A DNA stretch of 64,000 nt, from contig NZ_LZNS01000001.1 of assembly GCF_001984575.1 (NCBI RefSeq), positions 3,139,501-3,203,500 of the forward strand, given 5' to 3'. Both the position numbers and the translations under genes were made by a program. Positions 24,585 through 33,175 of this stretch are shown here, piece after piece (position 1 is the first letter of the stretch; every line of letters starts with the position of its first letter). Below the pieces are notes generated by a model. The model saw only the letters and a program-made list of their open reading frames with translations, had not been told where the DNA came from and did no database searches. The stretch is from Streptomyces sp. MP131-18. Lineage in GTDB: Bacteria > Actinomycetota > Actinomycetes > Streptomycetales > Streptomycetaceae.

Positions 24585-25799
24585 ATGCCAGAGCGCCTCG
24601 TACTCAGCGGACCGCGGCTCGCGGACGGGCGGACCGTCGACGTCCGGCTCCGCCATGGCCGCATCGAGGCCGTCGGCACCCCCGGCAGCCTTTCCGCCGC
24701 CGCCTCCGACTCCGCCCCCGGGGCCGCGGCCGGCGGCCACGTCGACCTGTCCGGCCACCTGCTGCTCCCCGCGCCCGCCGAACCGCACGCCCACCACGAC
24801 ACCGCACTCACCGGCGATGCCACCGCCCCGCCCGAGCAGGACCTGCACCCGCTGCGCCGCCGCATCACCGAGGCCGCGCTGATCCAGCTCGGGCACGGCG
24901 CGACGGCGCAGCGCACGCACGTCCGCGTCGACGGCGCGGGCGGCCTGACGGCGCTCGACGCGGCGCTCGGCACGCGCCGGGCGCTGCGCGGCCTGGTGGA
25001 CCTCACCACCGTGGCCGTGCCCCAGGTGCTCACCGGGCGTGCGGGGGCTGACAACCGCGCGCGGTTGCGCGAGGCCGCCGAGATGGGCGCGCACGCCCTG
25101 GGCGGCTGCCCCGACCTCGACCCCGACCCGGCCGGCCATCTCGACACGGTGCTCGGTCTCGCGGACACCTTCGGGCGCCCGGTGGACCTGCACACCGAGG
25201 GCGAGGACCCGGCGCGTCTCGCGCGGCTGGCCTCCGCGGCCGCGGCCTGCCGGTCCGCCGTGGCCATCGGCCCCTGCACGGGCCTGTCCCGCCTGCCCGG
25301 CCCGCTCGCAGCGCGGGCCGCCGAGCGGCTGGCCGCCGCGGGGGTCGCCGTCATCTGCGTCCCGCAGGGCGCCTGTGCCCATACCGCGCGCCCCGCCGGG
25401 GCGGCGGCGACGCCGGTGGCGCTGCTCGCCGCGGCCGGGGTGCCCGTCGCGGCGGGCGGCGGGGCGCTGCGGGACACGGCCAACCCGGTGGGCCGCGGCG
25501 ATCCGCTGGAGGCCGCGTTCCTGCTGGCCGCGCGCCGCGAGTGCGGTGCGGACGACGCCTACGGCGCGGTCAGCCGCCGGGCCAGGGCGGCGCTCGGGCT
25601 GCCCGAGGTGCGCGTCGAGGCCGGGTTCCCCGCCGAACTGCTCGCGGTGCGCGGGGATTCGGTGGCCGGTGTGCTGTCGCAGGGGTACACGCGGCTGGTG
25701 ATCCACCGCGGCCGGATCGTGGCACGCACCAGCGCGGTGCGCGAGTTCTGCGGGGCGCCGGCCGGCGGGCTCGAACTGCCGCGCCAGGCAACGGGCTGA
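24585..25799 (+). CDS. Amidohydrolase superfamily protein, cytosine deaminase-like, degenerate metal site
   Basis: 404 aa with the two-part composite beta domain and central barrel of the cytosine deaminase branch. The first metal pair (EPHAHHDTAL) and the next His (VDLHTEGED) are present. The later ligands are not: where CodA has a His the sequence reads AIGPCTGLSRL, and where the metal Asp is expected it reads AAGGGALRDTANP. It may therefore be inactive as a deaminase, or use a different chemistry. ATG 24585 was chosen; no strong ribosome site is seen. It is the first gene past the tRNA pair, and a homologue in this position is, I think, common in Streptomyces. Confidence 0.7.
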   Translation: MPERLVLSGPRLADGRTVDVRLRHGRIEAVGTPGSLSAAASDSAPGAAAGGHVDLSGHLLLPAPAEPHAHHDTALTGDATAPPEQDLHPLRRRITEAALIQLGHGATAQRTHVRVDGAGGLTALDAALGTRRALRGLVDLTTVAVPQVLTGRAGADNRARLREAAEMGAHALGGCPDLDPDPAGHLDTVLGLADTFGRPVDLHTEGEDPARLARLASAAAACRSAVAIGPCTGLSRLPGPLAARAAERLAAAGVAVICVPQGACAHTARPAGAAATPVALLAAAGVPVAAGGGALRDTANPVGRGDPLEAAFLLAARRECGADDAYGAVSRRARAALGLPEVRVEAGFPAELLAVRGDSVAGVLSQGYTRLVIHRGRIVARTSAVREFCGAPAGGLELPRQATG

Positions 25800-25889
25800 C
25801 GCCGCGGCGGCCGACGGCGCGTCACCGGCGCGCCGGGCCGCGCGCGTTCTTGTCATGTAATGCGCATCTCCGGGACACTGCCGAGGATA

Positions 25890-25908
25890 TGGGACGTACG
25901 ATGTCCCA
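25890..25908 (+). promoter_or_regulatory. Putative GntR (NanR-like) operator at sialidase 1
   Basis: TGGGACGTACGATGTCCCA is a 19-bp inverted repeat with core GGACGT-ACG-ATGTCC. The core matches GGACAT-CCC-ATGTCC found between the GntR gene and the transporter operon. A possible -10 (AGGATA, 25884-25889) lies just upstream, so binding would block early transcription. It is 25 bp before the sialidase start. Confidence 0.55.
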
Positions 25909-25932
25909 CCCCCACCGAAAGGCGTGCCGACG

Positions 25933-27897
25933 ATGGCCCCACCGCCATGCCAGCAACGGACCCGACGACGGCGCAGCATCCGGGGCCGAACGTGGCGCCA
26001 CCGCGCGGCCGGTGCCGCCGCGGCCTGTGCGCTGTTCCTGCTCGTGCCCCTGCTCCCGCACGGCGCCGCCGCCGCGGACGAGCCCGCCGCGGCGGCCGGA
26101 CCGCCGCAGGGGGCCGCCGCGTTCGAGGAGGAGGTGATCTTCCGGGCCGACCTGGAGGAGGGCTACGCCTGCTTCCGCATCCCCGCCGTGGTCAGCACCA
26201 CGGAGGGCACGCTGCTCGCCTTCGCCGAGGGCCGCAGGGACAACTGCGACGACGCCGGCGACATCGACGTCGTGCTCAAGCGCTCCTTCGACAACGGCCG
26301 TTCCTGGGAGCCGCTCCGGCTCGTCGCCGAGGGCGGTGGCGACACCCACGGCAACCCGGCGCCCGTCGTCGACGCCACGACCGGCCGCATCCTCCTCGTC
26401 ACCACCCGCAACCCGGGCCAGGGCGGCGGCAACTGCCCGGCACCGTGCGAACGCATCCCCCACCTCCAGTACAGCGACGACGACGGCGCCACCTGGTCCG
26501 AGCCGCGGGACATCCGTGAGCAGCTGCGCCCCGACGACTGGAACTCCTGGTACGCGACGGGGCCGCTGCACGGCATTCAACTGGCTTCAGGTACGCATCG
26601 CGGGCGGCTGGTGGTCTCGGTCAACGCGGAGACCTACGCGGGCGGCCGCGTCACCCACAACCACGGGGCCCTCGCCTACAGCGACGACGGCGGCGAGAAC
26701 TGGCAGCTGGGCGCCGTGGACACCTGGCCGATCGCGGCGGACGGCACGTTCCGCCAGAAGCCGTCCGAGATGGCCGTGGCGGAACTGCCCGGCGGCAGGG
26801 TGTACGTCAACAGCCGCGAGCAGGACGGCACGGACCTCGGCCACCGCAACTACGCGGTCAGCCACGACGGCGGCGAGAGCTTCGCCGCGCCGTTCGTGAC
26901 CCAGCCCGACCTCTACACACCGCAGGTGCAGGGGTCGCTGCTGCGCCTCGGTGACGACCGGCTGCTGCTGGCCGCGCCCGCCGATCCCGACCGGCGGCGC
27001 ACCATGATGATCCGCTCATCCTGGGACGGCGGCGTCACGTTCGACGCCGCCGACCGCGGCGCCGTGGTGACCACCGACTGGTCCGGCTACTCCGACATGG
27101 TCCTGATCCCGGGCGGCACCGGCACGGTGGGCCTGATGTACGAGGCGGGGCCCGTGGACGCGCGCGACGAGATCAGGTTCGCCCGCTTCACCGAGGACTG
27201 GCTCGGCCCGCGCGCCGGTCCCGGCCCCTCGACGCCCGATCTGGCCCCGGGCGCCGGGCCCGCGGCGGTGACCGGCTCGGTGGGCACGGCGGCGGGCAGG
27301 TTCGGGGCGGGCGCGGCGTTCGACGGCGGGGGCGACGGGGTGCGGCTGCCGTTCCGCGATGAACTTCCGCTCGGCGCGGGCGACTTCACCGTCAGCCTGT
27401 GGTTCCGGTACTCCGTCGGGACGGGCGAGCACCCGTTCCTGTGGATGGGCGGTGTCGGAGGCCGGGCCCCGCAGGTGTGGGTACGCGGGGAGCCGGGGAA
27501 CGGCCGGGTCCGGGCCCTGATGACCGCGGTCGAGGGCGGTGCCGCGCCGGCCAGCGCGGAGGTGGTGACGGACGGCGCGTTCAACGACGGGGAGTGGCAC
27601 CATCTGGCGCTGACGCGCGCGGGCGGGCGGCTGTCCCTGTCCGTCGACGGCGGCGCCGCGGTGTCCGTGCCCGAGGCGCCCGGCACCGTGAGCCGGACCT
27701 CGACGTTCGGCGTGCACCTCGGGCAGCGCCCCGACGACCGGCTGCGGCTGGTCGGTGCGCTGGACGAGGTGCGGGTGTACGACCGGGCGCTGACCGCCGC
27801 GGAACTGGCCGCGCTCCGGGAGTCGAACGCGGAGCCCGGGGGCGGGAACGCCGTCACCCGGCTCCCCCTCGACGAGATCGGCGCGGGCGGCTCCTGA
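25933..27897 (+). CDS. Secreted exo-alpha-sialidase (GH33) with C-terminal LamG-type domain
   Basis: 654 aa. A long basic signal peptide ends near AAAADE. The GH33 propeller has the FRIP motif (YACFRIPAVV), RRDNCDDAGDIDVV with the acid/base Asp region, and at least four Asp boxes (SFDNGRSW, SDDDGATW, SDDGGENW, SHDGGESF). A concanavalin/LamG-like module occupies about residues 445-635 (FTVSLWFRYSV, HHLALTRAGG, LDEVRVYDRAL) and may bind glycans. ATG 25933 is ten bases after GAAAGG. It would release terminal sialic acid outside the cell and shares a putative operator with the transporter locus 12 kb away. Confidence 0.92.
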   Translation: MAPPPCQQRTRRRRSIRGRTWRHRAAGAAAACALFLLVPLLPHGAAAADEPAAAAGPPQGAAAFEEEVIFRADLEEGYACFRIPAVVSTTEGTLLAFAEGRRDNCDDAGDIDVVLKRSFDNGRSWEPLRLVAEGGGDTHGNPAPVVDATTGRILLVTTRNPGQGGGNCPAPCERIPHLQYSDDDGATWSEPRDIREQLRPDDWNSWYATGPLHGIQLASGTHRGRLVVSVNAETYAGGRVTHNHGALAYSDDGGENWQLGAVDTWPIAADGTFRQKPSEMAVAELPGGRVYVNSREQDGTDLGHRNYAVSHDGGESFAAPFVTQPDLYTPQVQGSLLRLGDDRLLLAAPADPDRRRTMMIRSSWDGGVTFDAADRGAVVTTDWSGYSDMVLIPGGTGTVGLMYEAGPVDARDEIRFARFTEDWLGPRAGPGPSTPDLAPGAGPAAVTGSVGTAAGRFGAGAAFDGGGDGVRLPFRDELPLGAGDFTVSLWFRYSVGTGEHPFLWMGGVGGRAPQVWVRGEPGNGRVRALMTAVEGGAAPASAEVVTDGAFNDGEWHHLALTRAGGRLSLSVDGGAAVSVPEAPGTVSRTSTFGVHLGQRPDDRLRLVGALDEVRVYDRALTAAELAALRESNAEPGGGNAVTRLPLDEIGAGGS

Positions 27898-27957
27898 GCC
27901 CCTCGCCCCGGCCCCGCCGCACACGTCCGCGGTGGGGCGGGGGCGTACGGTCGGGGC

Positions 27958-28617
27958 ATGCGTACTGTCATTGCAGGAGGACACGGCAAGATCGCCCGCC
28001 GGCTCGAACGGCTCCTCGCGGGCCGCGGGGACCAGGTGGCCGGGCTGATCAGAAATCCGGCGCAGGCCGGGGCGTTGCTCGCCGCGGGGGCCGAGCCGGT
28101 CGTGTGCGATCTGGAGTCGGCGAGTGCCGAGGAGGTCGGCCGGCACCTCGCGGGCGCGGACGCGGCCGTCTTCGCGGCGGGCGCGGGCCCGGGCAGCGGG
28201 GCCGCCCGCAAGGAGACGGTCGACCGGGCCGCGGCCGCGCTGTTCGCGGACGCGGCCCAGCGGGTCGGGGTGCGCCGCTTCCTCGTCGTCTCCTCGATCG
28301 GCGCGGACGAGGAGCCGCCGCCCGGCACCGACCCGGTGTTCGCGGCCTACCTGCGGGCCAAGGCCGCGGCGGACGCCGACATCAGGGCCCGCACGGGCCT
28401 GTTCTGGACGATCCTGCGGCCGGGGAGCCTCACCGACGATCCGGGGACCGGTCTGGTGCACCTGGCCGAACGGACGCCGCGCGGGCAGATCAGCCGGGAC
28501 GACGTGGCTGCCGTGCTGGCCGCGCTGCTCGACCGGCCGGGCACGGCCGGGCTGACGCTGGACCTGATCGGCGGGGACACCCCGGTGGGCACGGCGGTCG
28601 ACCGCGTCGCGGCCTGA
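27958..28617 (+). CDS. NAD(P)-binding protein, atypical SDR (NmrA/YwnB-like)
   Basis: 219 aa Rossmann protein. The nucleotide motif is IAGGHGKIARRLERLL near the start, followed by FLVVSSIGADEEP and YLRAKAAADADI, where the Tyr-x3-Lys pattern of classical SDRs is only partly kept. Relatives sense redox state or act as sugar-nucleotide or quinone-type reductases; the substrate is unknown. It follows sialidase 1 by 60 bp on the same strand with a GC-rich inverted repeat in between, so it may be independent of it. Confidence 0.85.
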   Translation: MRTVIAGGHGKIARRLERLLAGRGDQVAGLIRNPAQAGALLAAGAEPVVCDLESASAEEVGRHLAGADAAVFAAGAGPGSGAARKETVDRAAAALFADAAQRVGVRRFLVVSSIGADEEPPPGTDPVFAAYLRAKAAADADIRARTGLFWTILRPGSLTDDPGTGLVHLAERTPRGQISRDDVAAVLAALLDRPGTAGLTLDLIGGDTPVGTAVDRVAA

Positions 28618-28697
28618 CGCCGGTGCGCCACCGCGGGGGCAAGGCCGCTCGTATGAGTTGCTGGTGCCCCATCAGCCGAGGTTTGCCCCGTCGCACT

Positions 28698-28722
28698 TCC
28701 CAGCCCTCTTTCGGGGCTGGGA
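28698..28722. terminator. Hairpin in the gene-poor gap
   Basis: TCCCAGCCC-N7-GGGCTGGGA forms a nine-pair stem. It lies about 80 bp after the SDR gene and can end transcription from either side. The surrounding bases (GGTGCCCCATCAGC...GGTGCCCCCGC) resemble sequences I associate with the right ends of IS200/IS605-type elements, but no transposase is present. Confidence 0.45.
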
Positions 28723-29382
28723 GGTGCCCCCGCGCAACCCGGTAATCCCCCGGCCGGGCATCGGCGGACGGGACGCTCGGCGCCGGGCCGCGTGCCGGCT
28801 CACGTCGTCTCCTCCCTGTGCCGAGTCCTCGGCGTCCGGGGAATCGGCGGAGCCGGAGGAATCCGAGGCGTCCGCCGCCGTGCCGCCCGGAGAGTCGTCG
28901 CACGGGTCGGATGCGCAGACCGGTACCGCGCCCGATGCTCCTGGGCTCCCAGAAGGGCACCGGACCACCGGCCGTTCCGAACCGACCAGCTGCCGACCGT
29001 CGCCGAGGAGTCCGGCTCGTACACGCCGAACCCGGCCCGTTCGGCGGGCTGCCGCCCGAGCAGCCCGCGCGACCGGACACGCGGGACGCCTCGCACGCTC
29101 GCATGCTTCGGTCCGCTCTCTCCTTCGGCGGGCCGGCGACGCTGGCACCGCCGGCCCGTCTCCCCCGACGAGTGCACCCATCGGTTTGCGGCCGACGGAG
29201 ATGCCCCGTTACCCGGCAAGAATGGCGGCGACGCTTTCGTCTCGCTTTCATGGCGCGCGGCACCCGTGGTCAGCCAGGTGTATGGGGCCGCACTGTGGGT
29301 GAACGGCGGACGGTGAGTCCGTGCCGAGCCGTCGTTCCAGGTGCCCACGCGGCAGCTGACAGCCCGGAGCCGACGCACAGCA

Positions 29383-29411
29383 TTGCGCGTGGTGGGCGTT
29401 CGCAGTACCTT
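29383..29411 (+). promoter_or_regulatory. Candidate promoter of the phospholipase D-like gene
   Basis: TTGCGC, 17 bases, TACCTT. Initiation would fall near 29418, about 25 bases before the ATG with its GGGGAGGAA ribosome site. Confidence 0.45.
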
Positions 29412-29442
29412 CCCGGCGGCATTGTCGGCCCGGGGAGGAACC

Positions 29443-30693
29443 ATGCGTCCGTCACACTTTCGTTCGCTCCGCTCGCCGTTACGCGTGGTGGGAGCTTGCC
29501 TGGCCGTGCTGCTGCTGCCGTGGGCGCCCGCCGCCGCGGCCGAACCCCGTCCGGCCGCGGCCGAGCCGGTGATGAACGGGGCGGTATTCAACGACCCGGC
29601 TGCGGGCCCCGCGTCCGGCACACCGACCGCGGCCCAGCGGGCCGTCTTCGATCAGCTGATCGGCCTGATCCGGGCGACTCCGGCCAACGAGCGGATCGAG
29701 TTCGCCATGTTCGAGTTCACCGACGGGGCGAGCGGCGTCCCGCAGCAGGTGGTGGACAGCCTGCTCGCCGCGCACGACCGAGGCGTCGACGTACGGATCA
29801 TCCTGGACAGCACGGACAAGAACGACCCGGTGCACGAGCGACTGGACAGCGCCCTCGGGCACGGCGACTCCGCCGGTTCCTGGGTCGTGCAGTGCGGCAC
29901 CGACCGCGGCTGCATCGGGCGGAACTACTCGCATGAGAAATTCGCTCTCTTCTCCCGGGTGGTCCTCGCCAACGGTGCGACCCACCAGGACGTCGTCTTC
30001 CAGAGCTCGTCCAACCTGACGGACTGGTACCTCTTCAACTCCTACAACGAAGCCTTCACACTGAGCGACGCCACCGTCTACGACGGCTACCGAAGGCACT
30101 TCGCCGATCTGAACGCCGGCCGGAAGCGGGACGTTGCCCCCGACTACTTCTGGACCACCCCGACCGGCTCGACGTACCGGGCGCACTTCTACCCGCGTGC
30201 CCAGGGCACGGGCGACCCGATGGTGAACGTCCTGCGGAACGTCGAGTGCTCCTACCAGGACGAGGCGGGCGTCGCCCGGCAGACCGACATCCGGCTGGTC
30301 GTCTCCGCCTTCACCCAGCACCGCAGGGCCATCGCCGAGGAGCTGATCCGGCTGCGCGGCGAGAACTGCTGGATCGATGTCGTCTACGCGACGAACGGCA
30401 TCGAACCCACCGTGATGAGCACGCTGGACAACACCGCGGCCAACGGCAAAACGCTCCAGCTCACCCCGTGCACCCACGACGTGGCCGCCGGACACCAGGT
30501 GCGTCCGCACGCGAAGGTGATGATGACCGACGGCCACTACGACGACGACATCGTCCCGCGGGTCTACACCGGCAGCGCCAACTTCACGCACCTGGAAAAC
30601 TCCGACGACTCGCAACTGCGCATCATGGGACGAGAGGTTCACGACGCCTATCTGTCCTGGTTCTACGATCTGCGAGCCGCCTGCCGCGCCTGA
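29443..30693 (+). CDS. Secreted phospholipase D-like protein
   Basis: 416 aa. A signal peptide is clear (about residues 1-38, VVGACLAVLLLPWAPAAAAEP). Two HKD-type sites are recognisable: HEKFALFS near residue 165, where the Asp is replaced by Ser, and HAKVMMTDG near residue 350 with the full H-x-K-x4-D. The trailing GSANFTHLENSDD matches the usual GSxNxT block after the second site, and SSSNLTDW follows the first. It would hydrolyse phosphodiesters outside the cell, perhaps phospholipids. ATG 29443 has an excellent ribosome site. Several Cys residues could form disulphides. Confidence 0.88.
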   Translation: MRPSHFRSLRSPLRVVGACLAVLLLPWAPAAAAEPRPAAAEPVMNGAVFNDPAAGPASGTPTAAQRAVFDQLIGLIRATPANERIEFAMFEFTDGASGVPQQVVDSLLAAHDRGVDVRIILDSTDKNDPVHERLDSALGHGDSAGSWVVQCGTDRGCIGRNYSHEKFALFSRVVLANGATHQDVVFQSSSNLTDWYLFNSYNEAFTLSDATVYDGYRRHFADLNAGRKRDVAPDYFWTTPTGSTYRAHFYPRAQGTGDPMVNVLRNVECSYQDEAGVARQTDIRLVVSAFTQHRRAIAEELIRLRGENCWIDVVYATNGIEPTVMSTLDNTAANGKTLQLTPCTHDVAAGHQVRPHAKVMMTDGHYDDDIVPRVYTGSANFTHLENSDDSQLRIMGREVHDAYLSWFYDLRAACRA

Positions 30694-30848
30694 GCGCCGG
30701 GGAGCGGCACCCCGCGTGCGGGGACGGAACGGCCCCGGCCGCGCCGTACCCGGCGCGGGCGCGAGAAGTACCCGGCCGCCCGCGTGTGTCCCGCTCGTCG
30801 ACGTTTCTCCGCCCGGGCGAGCGGCCCCCGGCGGAACAGCGCCCCTTC

Positions 30849-30877
30849 TTGTCGGGGCCCGTTCATCGCCGTATGGT
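30849..30877 (+). promoter_or_regulatory. Candidate promoter of sialidase 2
   Basis: TTGTCG, 17 bases, TATGGT. Initiation would fall near 30884. The weak operator match at 30892-30906 would lie just downstream of the start point. Confidence 0.5.
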
Positions 30878-30891
30878 CCTTGCGGGAGGTC

Positions 30892-30906
30892 GGACGTCCC
30901 ACCTCC
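30892..30906 (+). promoter_or_regulatory. Weak match to the GntR operator at sialidase 2
   Basis: GGACGTCCCACCTCC agrees with GGACATCCCATGTCC at 12 of 15 positions. The left half is good and the right half poor. A different inverted repeat, GGAGGT...ACCTCC, spans 30886-30906, so the match may be accidental. Confidence 0.3.
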
Positions 30907-30941
30907 GGTCGGCGTCCCCGAGCGAAGGAGCCCATGAAGCG

Positions 30942-32192
30942 ATGCATTCCTCGACTCCTGCCCTGCGCGTGCTGTTCCTGACGACGACGGCGGCTCTCGG
31001 CGTCCTCGCCACCGCCGCCGGCGCCCTCGCCGATCCTGGTCCTGGCGCGGGCGCGGACGCCGGCCCGGCCGGCGCCCCGGCCGCCGGGTGCACCTCGTCC
31101 GTGCCGTACGCCTCGGGCGAGGGCGGCTACGACACCTACCGCATCCCGGCCGTGGTCACCACGGCCGAGGGTGCCCTCCTCGCCTTCGCCGAAGGCCGGG
31201 TGGGCGGCGCGGGCGACACCGGCAACATCGACGTGGTGGTGCGCCGTTCGACCGACGGCGGCTGCACCTGGGGGCCGCTGTCCGTGGTCGCGGCGGGCGG
31301 CGGCGACACCCGGGGGAACCCGGCGCCGGTCGTCGATCCGGCCACCGGCCGGGTGGTCCTGGTCACCTGCTTCAACGGCGGGCAGGCGACCGAGGCGGAG
31401 ATCATGCGGGGCGAGGTCGGCCCCGAGGAGAGCCGCCGCGTCTTCGTGCAGACCAGCGACGACGACGGCCGCACGTTCGGCGAGCCGCGCGAGATCACCG
31501 ACACGGCCAAGCTGCCGCACTGGCGCTGGTACGCGACGGGCCCCGGGCACGCGATCGCGCTCACGCACGGCGCGCACGCGGGCCGCCTCCTCGTCCCCGC
31601 CAACCACTCGGCCGCGCCGCCCGAGGGCTCGGCGGACACCGGGCAGGAGGCGAAGTACTACGGGGCGCACGCGCTGTTCAGCGACGACGGCGGACAGACG
31701 TGGGGGCTCGGGTACGTGGACGACTCCTACGAGGGCGCCCTCAACGCCAATGAGTCACTGGCCGCCGAACTGCCGGACGGACGCGTGTACTTCACCTCCC
31801 GCGACCAGAACGGGACGGCCGCGGGCAACCGGCTGGACTCGTATTCGGGCGACGGCGGCGCGACGCTGGAGCGGCCCTGGGCCGTGCAGCCCACGCTGAA
31901 CGACGTGCCGGTGGTCCAGGCCACCGTGCTCCAGGTGGACGGCGGGGCCGACGCCCCGCTGCTGTTCGCCGGTCCTTCCAACCCGTCGGCCCGCGAGGCG
32001 CTCGCCGTGTGGCGCAGCGACGACGCGGGCGGCTCGTTCCGCCGCGTGACGACCCTGTCGGAGCTGCCCGCCGCGTACTCCGACCTGGTGCAGGTCGACC
32101 GGGACACGGTGGGGGTGCTGTACGAGACGGGTGCGGACGGGCCGTACGAGACGATCGAGTTCCGCCGCCTGACCGGCCTGACCGGCCGCTGA
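30942..32192 (+). CDS. Secreted exo-alpha-sialidase (GH33)
   Basis: 416 aa, catalytic domain only. The signal peptide is about residues 1-30 ([20 protein letters not shown]). The GH33 marks are YDTYRIPAVVTT, AEGRVGGAGDTGNIDVV, and four Asp boxes (STDGGCTW, SDDDGRTF, SDDGGQTW, SDDAGGSF). ATG 30942 is in frame; an earlier ATG at 30934 is out of frame. It is clearly related to sialidase 1 but has no C-terminal module, so the two probably differ in reach or substrate. A bulged hairpin separates it from the convergent lyase gene. Confidence 0.92.
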   Translation: MHSSTPALRVLFLTTTAALGVLATAAGALADPGPGAGADAGPAGAPAAGCTSSVPYASGEGGYDTYRIPAVVTTAEGALLAFAEGRVGGAGDTGNIDVVVRRSTDGGCTWGPLSVVAAGGGDTRGNPAPVVDPATGRVVLVTCFNGGQATEAEIMRGEVGPEESRRVFVQTSDDDGRTFGEPREITDTAKLPHWRWYATGPGHAIALTHGAHAGRLLVPANHSAAPPEGSADTGQEAKYYGAHALFSDDGGQTWGLGYVDDSYEGALNANESLAAELPDGRVYFTSRDQNGTAAGNRLDSYSGDGGATLERPWAVQPTLNDVPVVQATVLQVDGGADAPLLFAGPSNPSAREALAVWRSDDAGGSFRRVTTLSELPAAYSDLVQVDRDTVGVLYETGADGPYETIEFRRLTGLTGR

Positions 32193-32212
32193 CGCGCCAC
32201 CTGACCCCAGGC

Positions 32213-32249
32213 CCTGCCCCCCGGCCGCCCACCGGCGGCCGGGGGCAGG
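32213..32249. terminator. Bidirectional terminator between sialidase 2 and the lyase gene
   Basis: CCTGCCCC(C)CCGGCCGCC pairs with GGCGGCCGGGGGCAGG over 16 bases with one bulged C and a four-base loop. It lies between the two convergent stop codons. Confidence 0.8.
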
Positions 32250-32254
32250 TGCCT

Positions 32255-33175
32255 TCAGAGCAGCCCGGCGGCGGCCAGGTACTTGGCGACCCGTTCGATT
32301 TCGCCGTCCGACAGCGGGATCTGCGGCTCCGCGGTCGTGGCGTGGTCGATGACGCCGCGCAGCCGCAGGGCCGCCTTGAACGCGCCGATGCCGGAGGAGC
32401 CGCGGCCCATCCGGTCGGCCGAGCCCACGTCGACCATGGCGAACAGGTTGCACAGGCGTTCCTGCTCCGTCCTGGCGCGGTCCCAGTCGCCCGCCGCGCA
32501 GAGCCGGTAGAGCCGGACGTAGCCGTGCGGGTCGACGTTGCCGAGGCCGGGGACGACGCCGTCGGCGCCCATCAGCAGGGCGGTGTCGACGAGGAGTTCC
32601 GACCCGGTGAGGACCGAGAAGCCGGGGATGGCCGCGGTGATCACCTCGCGCAGCGCGGCCTGGTCGCCGCTGGAGTCCTTCAGCCCGGTGAGCACGCCGT
32701 CGGCGGCGAGCGAGAGGACGACGTCCGGGTCGAGCTTGGTCTGCACGGCGACCGGCAGATCGTAGGCGACGACCGGCGCCCCGGTGTGCTCCGCGAGCAG
32801 CCGGAAGTGCCGGTCGATCTCGGCCGGGTGGGTACGCGTGTAGAACGGCACGGTGGCGACGACCGCGTCGGCGCCGGCCGCGAGCGCGGTGCGCGCGTGC
32901 GCGAGGACGCGCGGCGTGGTGGTGTCGATGGCCCCGGCGAGCACGGGCAGAGAGCCGTCGAGGTGGGCGGTCACGGTCTCGACGACCGTGCGCCGCCTGG
33001 TGTCGGTCAGGAACGCGACCTCCGAGGTGGAGCCGAGCAGGAACAGGGCGTCGACCCCGGCCCCGGCCAGGTGGTCGACGAGCTTGAGCAGCGAGTGGGT
33101 GTCCACCTCGCCCTCGGGGGTCAGGGGGGTGCAGACGGGCGGGATGACGCCGGTGAGGCGTGCGGGCATGCTCAT
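32255..33175 (-). CDS. N-acetylneuraminate lyase / dihydrodipicolinate synthase family aldolase
   Basis: 306 aa class I aldolase. The Schiff-base Lys is in GLKDSSGD, the catalytic Tyr in VAYDLPVAV, and the substrate-carboxylate loop reads LGSTSEVAFL in place of the GTTGE of DapA. These differences and the neighbours (two sialidases, a Sat-type importer, a FCD regulator) favour sialic acid cleavage to ManNAc and pyruvate over lysine synthesis. The start overlaps the preceding ATPase stop (ATGA), so it is the last gene of a five-gene coupled operon. Other 2-keto-3-deoxy sugar acids remain possible. Confidence 0.8.
   Translation of the reverse strand: MSMPARLTGVIPPVCTPLTPEGEVDTHSLLKLVDHLAGAGVDALFLLGSTSEVAFLTDTRRRTVVETVTAHLDGSLPVLAGAIDTTTPRVLAHARTALAAGADAVVATVPFYTRTHPAEIDRHFRLLAEHTGAPVVAYDLPVAVQTKLDPDVVLSLAADGVLTGLKDSSGDQAALREVITAAIPGFSVLTGSELLVDTALLMGADGVVPGLGNVDPHGYVRLYRLCAAGDWDRARTEQERLCNLFAMVDVGSADRMGRGSSGIGAFKAALRLRGVIDHATTAEPQIPLSDGEIERVAKYLAAAGLL

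Larger units (their letters stand above)
28618..29442. other. 825-bp region without a convincing gene
   Basis: Open frames exist on both strands but have no ribosome site, no family resemblance and poor coding character. A hairpin CCCAGCCC/GGGCTGGG lies at 28698-28722. The minus-strand frame near 28800-28930 is rich in Asp, Ser and Gly and might be a remnant of an exported protein. The last 60 bp carry the promoter of the phospholipase gene. Lower local GC than the flanks (about 28950-29440) suggests acquired or decaying DNA. Confidence 0.5.

Noticed and set aside
28672..29181. 169-codon minus-strand gene in the gap
   Set aside because: Arg/Ala-rich ends, no start signal and no recognisable domain; only a short Asp/Ser-rich stretch looks protein-like.
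32255..33175. Housekeeping dapA
   Set aside because: The carboxylate loop differs from GTTGE, and it is the last gene of an importer operon next to sialidases.
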